From JBBROS01 sp965213855 (GTDB lineage: Bacteria; Pseudomonadota; Alphaproteobacteria; Acetobacterales; Acetobacteraceae): a stretch of 64,000 bases of DNA. The stretch spans positions 62,001 to 126,000 of the forward strand of contig CBDCAA010000003.1 in NCBI GenBank assembly GCA_965213855.1, given 5' to 3'. The translations under genes and the position numbers were made by a program. Positions 44,301 to 55,153 of the stretch are shown piece by piece. The notes below the pieces were generated by a model. It searched no databases and was not told where the DNA came from. It saw nothing but the letters and a program-made list of their open reading frames with translations. Each line of letters begins with the position of its first letter. Within the stretch, counting starts at the first letter, position 1.

Positions 44301-46928
44301 CGCGAACGTCACCAGACCGCCGCTGCCGACGACGGTGCCGACCGCGCTGCCTCCTTCCAGGAACAGCGTCCCGTTCCCCTGCACCAAGCTCCGCGACGCG
44401 ACGCCCCCCGCCAGCACGTACTCATAAGGGTAAGCGGCGTTCCCGCTCGTGCTGCCGCTCACGCTCGTGCCCGACGCGACCCCGCCCGACTGCACATACT
44501 GCGTCCCGGCCAGCGCCGTCCCGTTCGCCGCCCCGCCTGCCGCCACCGTCTCGGTCCCGCCGGCCGAGACCACGCTTCCGCTCGTGGCCCCGCCCGACAG
44601 CACGCTCGCGCTCCCGCCCGACCCGACCACCGTGCCCGACGCGCTTCCGCCCTGCTGCACCAGGATCGCGCCACCCGATCCGACGGCAACACCGCTCACC
44701 GACGCGCCGCCCCCCACCACCCGCCCGCCGCTCGTCACGACGACCGGGCTCGACACCACCAGCCCACCCGCGCTCGACGTCCCCACCGCCTGCCCGCCCG
44801 CCAGCACCACCAGCGCCCCGCCCGCCAGCACCACGGTCCCGCTCGCCAACCCTCCGGAGGACACATACTCCACGCCGCCGCTGCTCACGACCGTGCCCAC
44901 CGTCGTGCTGCCCGCCGCGACCGTCTCCATTCCGCCCGCCAGCACCGTCGTCCCGCTCGCCGAGCCGCCCGAGCCCACCGCCTCCAGCCCGCCGCTGCCA
45001 ACCACCGTCCCGGCCGCCGTGCCCGCGCCATACAAGAACGCCAGCGTCCCCCCGGCGCCCACCATCGTCCCCACGGCCTGCCCACCCTCGAGGTCCAGCG
45101 CCGCCCCGCCCAGCACCGTCGTCCCGCTCGCAGCACCCCCCGTCGCCACCGTCTCGCTCGAAAATAGGCCGCCCCCGGCCACCCCCAGCACCGACCCGGC
45201 CGTCACCCCGCCCGAGAACACGCTCTGCCCGCCGCCCGCCACCGCCGTCCCGCTCGCCACCCCGCCGGCCGAGACCGTTTCGCTCCCCCCTAGCCCGACC
45301 GATGTCCCGCTCGCCACCCCACCGCTCGCCACCACGTCGCTCCCGCCCGAGCCGACCCGCGCCGAAATCAGCGTTCCCCCCTGCTGCACCACCGCCTGCA
45401 GCCGGGCCCCCAGCGCCAGCCCCGACAGTACCGCCCCGGCACTCACCGGCTGCCCGTTGCTCGTCACCACCACGCCGCCCGACACCACCGTGCCGCCCTG
45501 GTTCGACACCCCCGCGACCTGCGCCCCGGCCAACTCGATCAGTGTCCCTCCCGCCAGCACCACCGTGCCTGACGCCACCCCGCCCGACGAAACCACCTGC
45601 ACACCGCCCGCGCCCACCACCGCGCCCACCGCCGTCCCGCCCGAACCCACCGCCTCCTGCCCGCCGGACGACACCGCCGTCCCGCTCGCCACCCCCCCGT
45701 TCGCGACCGTCTCCACCCCCCCGCCCAGCACGACCGTGCCCGTCGTGCTGCCGCCCCCGAACGAAAACGACAGCGCTCCCCCGCTGCCGATCGTCGCCCC
45801 GGCCACCACACCACCCTGCAGGTAGATGACCCCGTTGGCGCCCACCGTCGTCCCGCTCGCCACCCCGCCGGCCCCGACCGCCTCGCTCCCGACAACCATG
45901 CCCGACCCGGCCACCGCCGTCGCCCGCGCCACCCCGCCCGACAGCACAACCTGCTGCCCGCCCGCGACCATGCTGCCGCTCGCCACCCCGCCCGAACCCA
46001 CCGTCTCGCTCGCCCCGGTGCCCACCACCGTGCCCGCCGCGCTCCCGCCCGACGACACCGTCTCGAACCCGCCCGACAGCACCGACGTCGCCTGCGTCAC
46101 CCCGCCGGCGTACACCACCGCGCTGCCCGACCCGGACAACACCGTCCCCGTCGCCCGCCCGCCCGCCTGCACCAGGATCTGGCCGCCCGACCCCACCCCC
46201 ACGTTCGACAGCGCCGCCCCGCTGCTGACCGCGAGCCCGCCGCTCAGCACCAGCACCGCCGCCGACACCACGCTCCCGCCCGAACCGACCGTTCCCGCCG
46301 CTTGCCCCCCGGCCAGCACGATCAGCTGCCCCCCGGTCAGCACCACCGTCCCGCTCGCCATCCCGCCCGACTGCACGACCGCGACCGCGCCGGACCCAAC
46401 CACCGTTCCGAACGTCGTCCCCCCGGCCAGCGCCACTTCGGACCCCCCGGCGCTCACCACCGTCCCCCGCGTAACGCCCGAACTCCCGGCCGTGTCGATG
46501 CCACCGCTCCGCACCACCGTCCCGCTCAGAACGCCGCCCGGATTGCTCGCAGCCGCCAGCCCGCCGCTGCTCACCACCGTCCCTACCGCCGCGCCGCCCG
46601 TCGCCAGCACCTCGCCGAACGCGCCCGCGACCGACCCGCTCACCCGCGCGCCCGCCTCCACGAACTGCACGCCCTCGTTCGCCGTCCCGAACAGGTCGAC
46701 GCTGCCCCCCAGCGCGACCCCGCTCACGATCGCCCCCGCATACACATATTGCGCGCCGCCACTCACCGCGCCGCCCGCCGCGACCCCGCCCGACAGCACC
46801 GTCTCCGTCGCACCCGCGTTCACCACGGTGCCATACGCGCCACCGCCCGACGTCACCGTCAGCGAGTCCCCGGCGCTCAGCGCCGCCAGTCCGAACGTCT
46901 GCCCAGCAACCACAGTGTAGGTCGTCAT
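41325..46928 (-). CDS. Giant strand-loop-strand repeat protein with nine C-terminal YLAxNPDV repeats
   Basis: 1867 residues. GGAG lies 5 bases before the ATG. Residues about 1-1450 consist of tens of copies of an 18-20-residue unit of the form SGGVASGTVVGSGGTETV, the strand-loop-strand repeat known from passenger domains of autotransporter-like adhesins; it predicts a long beta-helix. After a bridge (GSVLADEGFVLSKEAAG), nine repeats of about 38-40 residues follow: FDTKYYLAQNPDVAAAG, DPLLHYEQHGWxEGR. They group as three triads, each ending AEGRVA(I/F). There is no N-terminal signal peptide and no C-terminal beta-barrel, so a type I-like or other route is likely. A surface or matrix role is inferred. 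Confidence 0.85.
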   Translation of the reverse strand: MTTYTVVAGQTFGLAALSAGDSLTVTSGGGAYGTVVNAGATETVLSGGVAAGGAVSGGAQYVYAGAIVSGVALGGSVDLFGTANEGVQFVEAGARVSGSVAGAFGEVLATGGAAVGTVVSSGGLAAASNPGGVLSGTVVRSGGIDTAGSSGVTRGTVVSAGGSEVALAGGTTFGTVVGSGAVAVVQSGGMASGTVVLTGGQLIVLAGGQAAGTVGSGGSVVSAAVLVLSGGLAVSSGAALSNVGVGSGGQILVQAGGRATGTVLSGSGSAVVYAGGVTQATSVLSGGFETVSSGGSAAGTVVGTGASETVGSGGVASGSMVAGGQQVVLSGGVARATAVAGSGMVVGSEAVGAGGVASGTTVGANGVIYLQGGVVAGATIGSGGALSFSFGGGSTTGTVVLGGGVETVANGGVASGTAVSSGGQEAVGSGGTAVGAVVGAGGVQVVSSGGVASGTVVLAGGTLIELAGAQVAGVSNQGGTVVSGGVVVTSNGQPVSAGAVLSGLALGARLQAVVQQGGTLISARVGSGGSDVVASGGVASGTSVGLGGSETVSAGGVASGTAVAGGGQSVFSGGVTAGSVLGVAGGGLFSSETVATGGAASGTTVLGGAALDLEGGQAVGTMVGAGGTLAFLYGAGTAAGTVVGSGGLEAVGSGGSASGTTVLAGGMETVAAGSTTVGTVVSSGGVEYVSSGGLASGTVVLAGGALVVLAGGQAVGTSSAGGLVVSSPVVVTSGGRVVGGGASVSGVAVGSGGAILVQQGGSASGTVVGSGGSASVLSGGATSGSVVSAGGTETVAAGGAANGTALAGTQYVQSGGVASGTSVSGSTSGNAAYPYEYVLAGGVASRSLVQGNGTLFLEGGSAVGTVVGSGGLVTFAFGGSVASGTVISAGGVEAVGTGGVASGSVVGSGGRETVGPGGTTVGDTVGSGGVEYVSSGGMASATTVLAGGTLVLLGGAQAFGTVNSGGLVVSGGGVVVTSNGQVVSTGATLSGAMVGSGGVALVQQGGLLTGAVVGAGGAATVLSGGVTSGTLLVSGGTETVSAGGVVNGTIAGYGTETVLSGGVTRGTILGGGSGGPGGTSTEVLFGGAVASGTVVRSGALVVDGGATASGTIVSAGGVLSDAGSGGATSGTTVAAGGLEVVGAGAGAGGTVVSAGGRQAVGPGGVASGTVVASGGAAIVSSGGRAVNATVVAGGALVVLAGGAAPGASGAVVSAPVVVLSGSRVTGSGSVVAGASVGLGGAAYVQQAGTLTGAAVQGGGIATVFAGGVTAGTVLGAGGTETVSSGGVASGTVDGAGLQTVSSGGVSRGTVLAPAPGTFATPIEVVQSGGLAVETAVQSGGTLQLVGGAASGAVVGGGGLLQALLGATVSGTVLSGGLETIGSGSVGSGSTILTGGRETVLPGGIEAGAGVGRGGTLVLSAGAAAGGAVVAVGGSIDLAGLAYAPGGVATLGAGGMLVVSAGGQSATVTLGSVLADEGFVLSKEAAGGGTVATAVWTSLDPLFDPAFYLAQYPDVAAAGVDPYQHYMTVGWREGRSPSALFDTRYYLAQNPDVAAAGVNPLTHFEQHGWIEGRNPSATFDVNDYLAANPDVRAAGIDPLLHYLQHGKAEGRVAIATPPAGTVADPLVDTAYVYATRPDVLAAGLDATGWYDTTGWTVGANPDAWFDTKYYLAQNPDVAAAGIDPLLHFEQHGWAEGRAPSLVFSDTKYLAANPDVAAAGLDPLLHYAEHGQAEGRVAFLSGGSTAADPLVNAAYYDAQLGATLIPGGAAGAQQAAWSYDQGGWQTGLNPNAWFDTKYYLSHNPDVAAAHIDPLLHYEQHGWLEGRDPSAAFSTSKYLAAYADVRAAGIDPLLHYVEFGRAEGRVAFGV

Positions 46929-47143
46929 CGCCGCTCCGTGGCCCCGCCAGCCCGCCGCATGGTCCGACTTTGTTCCCGAAACGGTTAAGTTTCTGCTAAG
47001 AGAGGGTCAACACCGCACCCGCCACCCTGACAATTCTCGACCCCCGCCACGCCGCCGCCAACCCGTTGCCCTGCCCACACCCCCATGCTATTCGCCCGTC
47101 GGCCGGCAACACGCCGGCCCGACACACATCCGAGGAAACCCGC

Positions 47144-47719
47144 GTGGCCTCTGGCTCCACGACATCCGGCGGCGCCCAGGGCAACGCCTTGACCGACCGA
47201 TACGCCACCGCCCTCTACGCACAGGCCGAAGACGTCAACCAGCTCGACCAGACGATCGCCGAAATGGACGCCCTTGGCCGCCTCATCGACGAGAGCGCGG
47301 ACTTCCGCCGCCTCCTCGAATCCCCCCTCATCGACGTCACCCAGGCGCGCACCGCCGCCTCGGCCGTCTTGGCCCAGGAGGGCTTCGGCAAGCTCGTCCA
47401 GGACTTCGTCGGCGTCGTCGCCAACAACCGCCGCCTGGGTGCGTTGCGCGCCATCGTCCGCACCTTCGCCGCCCTCGTCGCGCAGAAGCGCGGCGTCGTC
47501 GTGGCCGACGTCACGACCGCCCACCCACTCACCACGGTGCAGCGCGAGCAGCTCCGCGCCCGCCTCATCGAGGCCGGATACGGCAGCGTCAACATCCAGG
47601 ACAGCGTCGACCCCAGCCTCCTCGGCGGCCTCGTCGTCCGGATCGGCGCCCGCCTCTACGATACCAGCCTCAAATCCCGCCTGCAGCGACTGCAGTACGC
47701 TATGAAGGGTGCCGCCTAG
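47144..47719 (+). CDS. atpH: F1F0 ATP synthase subunit delta
   Basis: 191 residues from the GTG at 47144 (GAGG 8 bases upstream); a longer ATG frame to 47066 lacks a ribosome-binding site. ALTDRYATALYAQAED (about 15-30) and VVVADVTTAHPLT are the N-terminal helical and C-terminal blocks of the delta/OSCP subunit, which joins F1 to the peripheral stalk; GGLVVRIGARLYDTSLKSRL closes the chain. It is the first gene of the F1 operon, as is typical of alphaproteobacteria, where F0 genes lie elsewhere. atpA begins at the next base after its stop. Confidence 0.92.
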   Translation: MASGSTTSGGAQGNALTDRYATALYAQAEDVNQLDQTIAEMDALGRLIDESADFRRLLESPLIDVTQARTAASAVLAQEGFGKLVQDFVGVVANNRRLGALRAIVRTFAALVAQKRGVVVADVTTAHPLTTVQREQLRARLIEAGYGSVNIQDSVDPSLLGGLVVRIGARLYDTSLKSRLQRLQYAMKGAA

Positions 47720-49252
<1,533 letters not shown>

Positions 49253-49364
49253 GCCCGGCCGTTCCCCCTCCGTGCGGCAGGGCGGGGACGGGGGTGGGTC
49301 CGACCCAGCCGCGCTCGACGCCACCCTCGCCGGCTCGCCAGCCAAGTTTAAGGAACCGCCCCTC

Positions 49365-50255
49365 ATGGCCAGCCTCAAAGCCCTCCGCGCCCGCATCAAC
49401 AGCGTCAAATCCACCCGCAAGATCACGTCCGCCATGAAGATGGTCGCCGCGTCGAAGCTCAAGCGCGCTCAGACCCAGGCCGAAGCCGCCCGCCCCTACG
49501 CCGAGCGCATGCAGCGCATGCTCGCCGCCCTCGCCGCATCCGCCGCCGGCAGCCCTACCGCACCCCAGATGCTCGTCGGCACCGGCCAGGACCAGGTCCA
49601 TCTCCTCGTCGTCGTCACCGCCGATCGCGGCCTGGCCGGCGGCTTCAACACCAACGTCGGCCGCGCCGCCCGCACCGCCATCCAGCGCCTTGAATCCCAG
49701 GGCAAGACCGTCAAGGTCATCACCGTCGGCCGCAAGGGCCGCGACTACCTCAAGCGCGAGTTCGCCTCCCGCCTAGTCGGCGAGTACAGCTTCGCCGGCA
49801 AGAAGCGCGTCGAGTTCGGCGACGTGGCCGAGATCGGCGAGCGCGTCGCCGCCATGCTTGGCGCCGGCGAGTTCGATGTCGCCACCATCATCTACAACCG
49901 CTTCGTCTCCGTCATCAGCCAGGTCCCCACCGAACAGCAGATCATCCCCCTGCAGGTCCAGCCCGAAGACAAGCCGGCCGAACAAGCCACCGGCCCCCAC
50001 GCCATCTACGAGTTCGAGCCCGACGAGGAAGCCATCCTCGCCGCCCTCCTCCCCCGCAACATGGCCATCCAGCTCTTCCGCGCCCTCATCGAATCCGCCG
50101 CCGGCGAACAAGGCGCCCGAATGGCCGCCATGGACAACGCCACCCGAAACGCCGGCGACATGATCAACCGCCTCACCCTCAACTACAACCGCACCCGCCA
50201 AGCCAACATCACCCGAGAACTGATCGAGATCATCTCCGGCGCCGAAGCCGTCTAA
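49365..50255 (+). CDS. atpG: F1F0 ATP synthase subunit gamma
   Basis: 296 residues from the ATG at 49365, starting MASLKALRARINSVKSTRKI, the diagnostic N-terminal helix of the rotor shaft. DRGLAGGFNTNVGRAAR and, at the C terminus, NATRNAGDMINRLTLNYNRT and QANITRELIEIISGAEAV complete the two coiled helices. It lies 112 bases after atpA. In most relatives atpD would follow at once; here about 2.8 kb of unrelated DNA intervenes. Confidence 0.97.
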   Translation: MASLKALRARINSVKSTRKITSAMKMVAASKLKRAQTQAEAARPYAERMQRMLAALAASAAGSPTAPQMLVGTGQDQVHLLVVVTADRGLAGGFNTNVGRAARTAIQRLESQGKTVKVITVGRKGRDYLKREFASRLVGEYSFAGKKRVEFGDVAEIGERVAAMLGAGEFDVATIIYNRFVSVISQVPTEQQIIPLQVQPEDKPAEQATGPHAIYEFEPDEEAILAALLPRNMAIQLFRALIESAAGEQGARMAAMDNATRNAGDMINRLTLNYNRTRQANITRELIEIISGAEAV

Positions 50256-50286
50256 CGGCAGGGCAGGGGGGCTAGGCCGGAAAAGC

Positions 50287-50325
50287 CCAGGGCGCCGCCC
50301 TGGACCCGCCGGGGCCGCAGGCCCC
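50287..50325. repeat. Double-hairpin G+C-rich intergenic repeat after atpG
   Basis: Two perfect small palindromes in a row: CCAGGGC/GCCCTGG (50287-50303) and GGGGCC/GGCCCC (50311-50325). From memory, such CCAGGGCGCCGCCCTGG/GGGGCCGCAGGCCCC pairs recur between genes in Acetobacteraceae. It lies 31 bases after the atpG stop, at the edge of the foreign-looking segment, and may end the atpHAG transcript. Confidence 0.55.
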
Positions 50326-50544
50326 AGACCCCGATACATGTCGCTCGCAGATGTTCGCGACCTTTTTATGCCCGCCTTGCGCCCAATCTCTTTTGACGCC
50401 GCACTTCATCCGGCTGCCCAAAAGCGGACAGGGCAAGCGGCTGATTCCAAGCGCGGTCCGTTTCGCATAGAGGGAAATGATCGCTTCTCCCTCGGGCTGC
50501 TGGAAACCTGCCAGGCCGTTATCGGCCCTTTGCCTCGCACCGGA

Positions 50545-51369
50545 TCAGATGACCCGGCCTTCGCCTTTTAGTATTTGTTCCGCAAGTGCTCTACGGCGAT
50601 TTGCCTCGATCTGAGGATCAACAGACTGGAGATACTCAGCGGCTGAAAAGTCATCACCTCGTTTGCGATTCAGGGGTGGCTCGAGGCTCTCAATCAGCAA
50701 GGCTTCCATGGTGTCGATTACGACTTCCTGGCTCCACGAAACTATTCCCTCTGAGAGCTGAGCGTCGGCTTGCACGCGTCGTAGGCCAAACCAAGAGAAG
50801 CGATCCCATCGACCTCCCAGTCGGTCAGTCGTATGCGCCTTGAGCCGTCCACCAAGCGTGTCGCCAGCGCGGCCGACGTAGATTACCCGTTCGCGGTCGT
50901 GCAAAAGATAGACACCGACCTGACCAGAAAAGTCGACTGCCTCGGAAGCAGCATTCTGGCGGCCAAGAAGCTTTGGTTTGGTTGACGACCAATTGACCGA
51001 AAGGCGTTCCCAAAACATCCCAAACGCCTGCACAGCGCCTGTTTCTTCTAACTGATCGGGACTTGCGAATGTCGAAACTGCCTTCAGATCACGAGTGGTC
51101 TCAACGGCTGTTTTAAGCGCGTATACCCCGCGCTCGACCTTTAAATAGGGCGTGTTCTTCTCGCGCAGGGATAAGCTAAGCGTCGTGGCTACAGTGTCTT
51201 TTGGCGTAGCGCCGACCGTCTTTCGTAGCCGTAACGCTAAGATCCTGTCGGTGATGTCGCCGTAGTGCATGGGGCTACCGGCTGAACCCAGGACCTTTCT
51301 GATCGCCTCGTCCCAGGAGAGATCGCCAGCCTGTGTCTCATCAACTTTCTTCTTTGGCGGACGTCCCAC
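50545..51369 (-). CDS. HARE-HTH plus GIY-YIG nuclease protein
   Basis: 274 residues from the GTG at 51369 (AGGAG 10 bases upstream); an ATG at 51402 is an alternative. The N-terminal winged helix (about 18-90: LSWDEAIRKVLGSAGSPMHY, GDITDRILALRLRKTVGATP) is a HARE-HTH domain, thought to sense DNA modification. A GIY-YIG nuclease domain follows (about 155-255): VGVYLLHDRERVIYVGRAGD (G-Y-Y with the Tyr/Val variation), GGRLKAHTTDR (catalytic Arg), and EALLIESLEPPLNRKRGD (Glu and Asn). This reads as a restriction- or repair-type endonuclease. It has no methylase nearby and is less G+C-rich than its neighbours, suggesting horizontal transfer into the atp operon. Confidence 0.78.
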   Translation of the reverse strand: MGRPPKKKVDETQAGDLSWDEAIRKVLGSAGSPMHYGDITDRILALRLRKTVGATPKDTVATTLSLSLREKNTPYLKVERGVYALKTAVETTRDLKAVSTFASPDQLEETGAVQAFGMFWERLSVNWSSTKPKLLGRQNAASEAVDFSGQVGVYLLHDRERVIYVGRAGDTLGGRLKAHTTDRLGGRWDRFSWFGLRRVQADAQLSEGIVSWSQEVVIDTMEALLIESLEPPLNRKRGDDFSAAEYLQSVDPQIEANRRRALAEQILKGEGRVI

Positions 51370-51679
51370 GTGCTCAGCGCTCCTGCCTACGGTCAGTGGC
51401 ATCGAACGTGTCGCCTTGGGGCCGGACTGTCGAGATCCTCGTTCGAAAACTCCTTTAGTAGAGCTAACCCGATGTTCGGTTTCTGCTGTCAGGCTCTCCA
51501 CTCCGGCCCGTCCGCTATCGGCCAGAAGCAAACAGGCTACATTTGGGATGTCCAGAGCGCCGAATGGCAGCCTCATGGCCCGCTCCTGCCCCAATCGCCG
51601 CCGGAGCGAGACCATGGACGGTCGAAGAGTGGCAACCTCGGCAATCCTCCGGCATGCTCCACGCTCCCAAGTGGAGGCC

Positions 51680-52864
51680 ATGCCCGTGCCCGCGATCCCG
51701 GAACTCGTTGCCCTCCGGCCCGAAGTGCAGGCGTGGCGGCGGGACTTCCACGCCCACCCGGAAACCGGGTTCCAGGAGGTCCGCACGTCCGGGATCGTCG
51801 CCGAGAAGCTCGAGTCTAGCTGGGGCATCGAGGTGCATCGCGGGATCGGCCGCACCGGGGTCGTCGGCGTGCTTCGCGGCAAGATGCCCGGAAATCGCTC
51901 GATCGGGCTGCGGGCCGACATGGACGCACTCGGCATGCCGGAGCTCAACGAATTCGCCCATCGCAGCACCAGCGCAGGCACCATGCACGCCTGCGGCCAC
52001 GACGGACACACGGCCATGCTGTTGGGTGCGGCCAAGCACCTGGCTGCCACGCGAGACTTCGCAGGCACGGTGCACTTCATCTTCCAGCCGGCGGAGGAGG
52101 GGCTGACCGGGGCCCTCGAAATGGTCAAGGACGGCTTGTTCCGGCGCTTCCCGTGTGACGCCGTGTATGGGATGCACAACCTTCCGGAGTTGCCCCTAGG
52201 GATCGTGGCGATCCGGCCCGGCACCGTGCTGGCCGCCGTCGACTACTTCGCCATACGCTTACGAGGGAAGAGCAGCCACGCGGCGCAGCCCCACAACGGG
52301 CTCGACCCGCTCCCCTGCGCCGTCGCGATCTTCACGGCACTGCAAACCCTGGTCAGCCGCCACACCGACCCGCACGACACCGCCGTGCTCAGCATCGGCC
52401 AGTTCCATGCCGGCACGTCCGATATCGTCATCCCAGAGATCGTCGAAATCCGGGGTACAATCCGAACGCTGCTGCCCCGAACGCACGACCGACTGGCGGC
52501 GTTGTTCCGCCAAATCGTCGACAACACGGCCGCGGCGCACGGGGTGCACGTGGACCTGGACTACAACGCGGCCTACCCGCCCACGATCAACACGCCCGAT
52601 CAGGCCGAACTGGCGGAGCGCGCGGCGGCGGCGGTAGTGGGCCAGGACGGCATCAAGCGCAACCTGCCGTCACTGACCGCGGGGGAGGATTTCGCCTACA
52701 TGCTGGGCGAGGTGCCGGGTGCGTTCCTCCTGCTTGGCCAGGCGGACGGAGAGACAGGCAAGACACCGCTCCATAACGGCTTCTACGACTTCAACGACGA
52801 CCTCTTGCCGATCGGCGCCAGCTGCCTCGTGCGGCTGACGGAGTTGGAGTTGCAGCGGGTCTGA
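51680..52864 (+). CDS. M20D-family amidohydrolase (hippurate hydrolase-like)
   Basis: 394 residues from the ATG at 51680; GGAGG is only 2 bases before it, so the GTG two codons later may be the true start. Metal ligands and catalytic residues of the family: C105, H107 in MHACGHDGH, E139/E140 in PAEEG, H166 in YGMHN and a late His in PLHNGFYDFND. KSSHAAQPHNGLDP forms the lid-domain His. It hydrolyses N-acyl amino acids such as hippurate, indole-acetyl or acetyl conjugates in the cytoplasm. It lies on the atp strand, between the nuclease and atpD, with 229 bases before atpD. Confidence 0.9.
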   Translation: MPVPAIPELVALRPEVQAWRRDFHAHPETGFQEVRTSGIVAEKLESSWGIEVHRGIGRTGVVGVLRGKMPGNRSIGLRADMDALGMPELNEFAHRSTSAGTMHACGHDGHTAMLLGAAKHLAATRDFAGTVHFIFQPAEEGLTGALEMVKDGLFRRFPCDAVYGMHNLPELPLGIVAIRPGTVLAAVDYFAIRLRGKSSHAAQPHNGLDPLPCAVAIFTALQTLVSRHTDPHDTAVLSIGQFHAGTSDIVIPEIVEIRGTIRTLLPRTHDRLAALFRQIVDNTAAAHGVHVDLDYNAAYPPTINTPDQAELAERAAAAVVGQDGIKRNLPSLTAGEDFAYMLGEVPGAFLLLGQADGETGKTPLHNGFYDFNDDLLPIGASCLVRLTELELQRV

Positions 52865-53093
52865 TCGCGAGGCGGGCGTTCCTCAGCGCCGGGCAGAATG
52901 AGCAAATCCACCGGTAAGGCCGCCCGCCTCGCCACCCCCGCTGCAAGCGGGCGAGGCCGCCGGTCCGCGCCCCCACCCCCAAAAACGCCACCCCCATCTC
53001 GCCAAACCCGCCCCTACCCTGTATGACCCGCCCCATCCACCGCGACACAAACCCGCCCCGGCGCCCCGCGCCTCCACCAGGAACACGGTAAGC

Positions 53094-54524
<1,431 letters not shown>

Positions 54525-54601
54525 CCTCTCCCCCGCTGGAGAGGGCCGGGGTGAGCCTTTTGCCTTCCCCCTCTCCCTCCGGGAGAGGGTCGGGGTGAGG
54601 G
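54525..54601. repeat. Two tandem CCCTCTCC/GGAGAGGG palindromic repeats between atpD and atpC
   Basis: Copy 1 pairs 54525-54531 with 54538-54544, followed by CCGGGGTGAG. Copy 2 pairs 54569-54577 with 54581-54589 (perfect 9 bp), followed by TCGGGGTGAGGG. The repeat starts at the first base after the atpD stop. Such hairpins could lower downstream expression, which suits the lower epsilon stoichiometry, or protect the atpD mRNA end. Confidence 0.7.
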
Positions 54602-54638
54602 CTCGAGCAGCGGCGCCCGACAACCAGGAAGCACTGAC

Positions 54639-55046
54639 ATGCCCACCCTTCTCGAAATCGTCAGCCCCGACCGTCTGCTCCTCTCGCAGCCCGTCGACAT
54701 GGCGGTCATCCCGGCCTCAGAAGGTGAGATGGGCGTTCTGCCGGGCCACAGCCCGATGATCGTTTTGCTCCGCGGCGGCACTATCGTGCTGCACGAAGGC
54801 GGCCAGCCCACCGCCCGCCTGTTCGTGAGCGGCGGCTTTGCCGAGATCACCCCCGAACGCTGCACCGTCTTGGCCGACGAGGCCGTTCCCGTGGCCGAAG
54901 TCTCCCGCGCCACCGCCGAACAGCGTCTCGAGGCCGCAAAGTCCGCGCTGGCCGAGGCCGACAAGATGGACGTCCCTGCCATCGACGCCGCCATGGCTCG
55001 CATCCAGTCCGCCGAGGCCATGCTCGCCGCCGCCGAAGCCGCCTGA
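54639..55046 (+). CDS. atpC: F1F0 ATP synthase subunit epsilon
   Basis: 135 residues with AGGAA 8 bases before the ATG. The N-terminal beta sandwich is clear: MPTLLEIVSPDRLLLSQPVD, IPASEGEMGVLPGHSPMIVL and LFVSGGFAEITPERCTVLAD. The C-terminal helical part (about 90-135) is Ala-rich. Epsilon couples rotation to catalysis and can inhibit ATP hydrolysis. It is the last gene of the F1 cluster. Confidence 0.95.
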   Translation: MPTLLEIVSPDRLLLSQPVDMAVIPASEGEMGVLPGHSPMIVLLRGGTIVLHEGGQPTARLFVSGGFAEITPERCTVLADEAVPVAEVSRATAEQRLEAAKSALAEADKMDVPAIDAAMARIQSAEAMLAAAEAA

Positions 55047-55153
55047 AGTCTGTCACATAACCGCCACAATACCGCGGCACGCGGCTGCGTCCGGCAACCC
55101 GCGCCGCGACGCTCACGTTTCCGTTCCATGCCGCCCAGATTTTCGATGACATC

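Noticed and set aside
42455..46920. Several long Pro/Arg-rich open frames on the plus strand opposite the giant repeat gene (up to about 770 codons).
   Set aside because: They are antisense readings of the strand-loop-strand repeats. High G+C and the repeat unit keep stops away; no family motif, start signal or codon logic supports them.
41325..46928. The regular DNA repeats looked at first like a possible CRISPR or satellite array.
   Set aside because: Units vary at codon third positions and encode one continuous repeat protein; there are no constant repeats with unique spacers.
50338..50571. A 77-codon plus-strand frame starting MSLADVRDLF between atpG and the nuclease gene.
   Set aside because: No ribosome-binding site or recognisable family is visible and it overlaps the nuclease 3' end; treated as non-coding.
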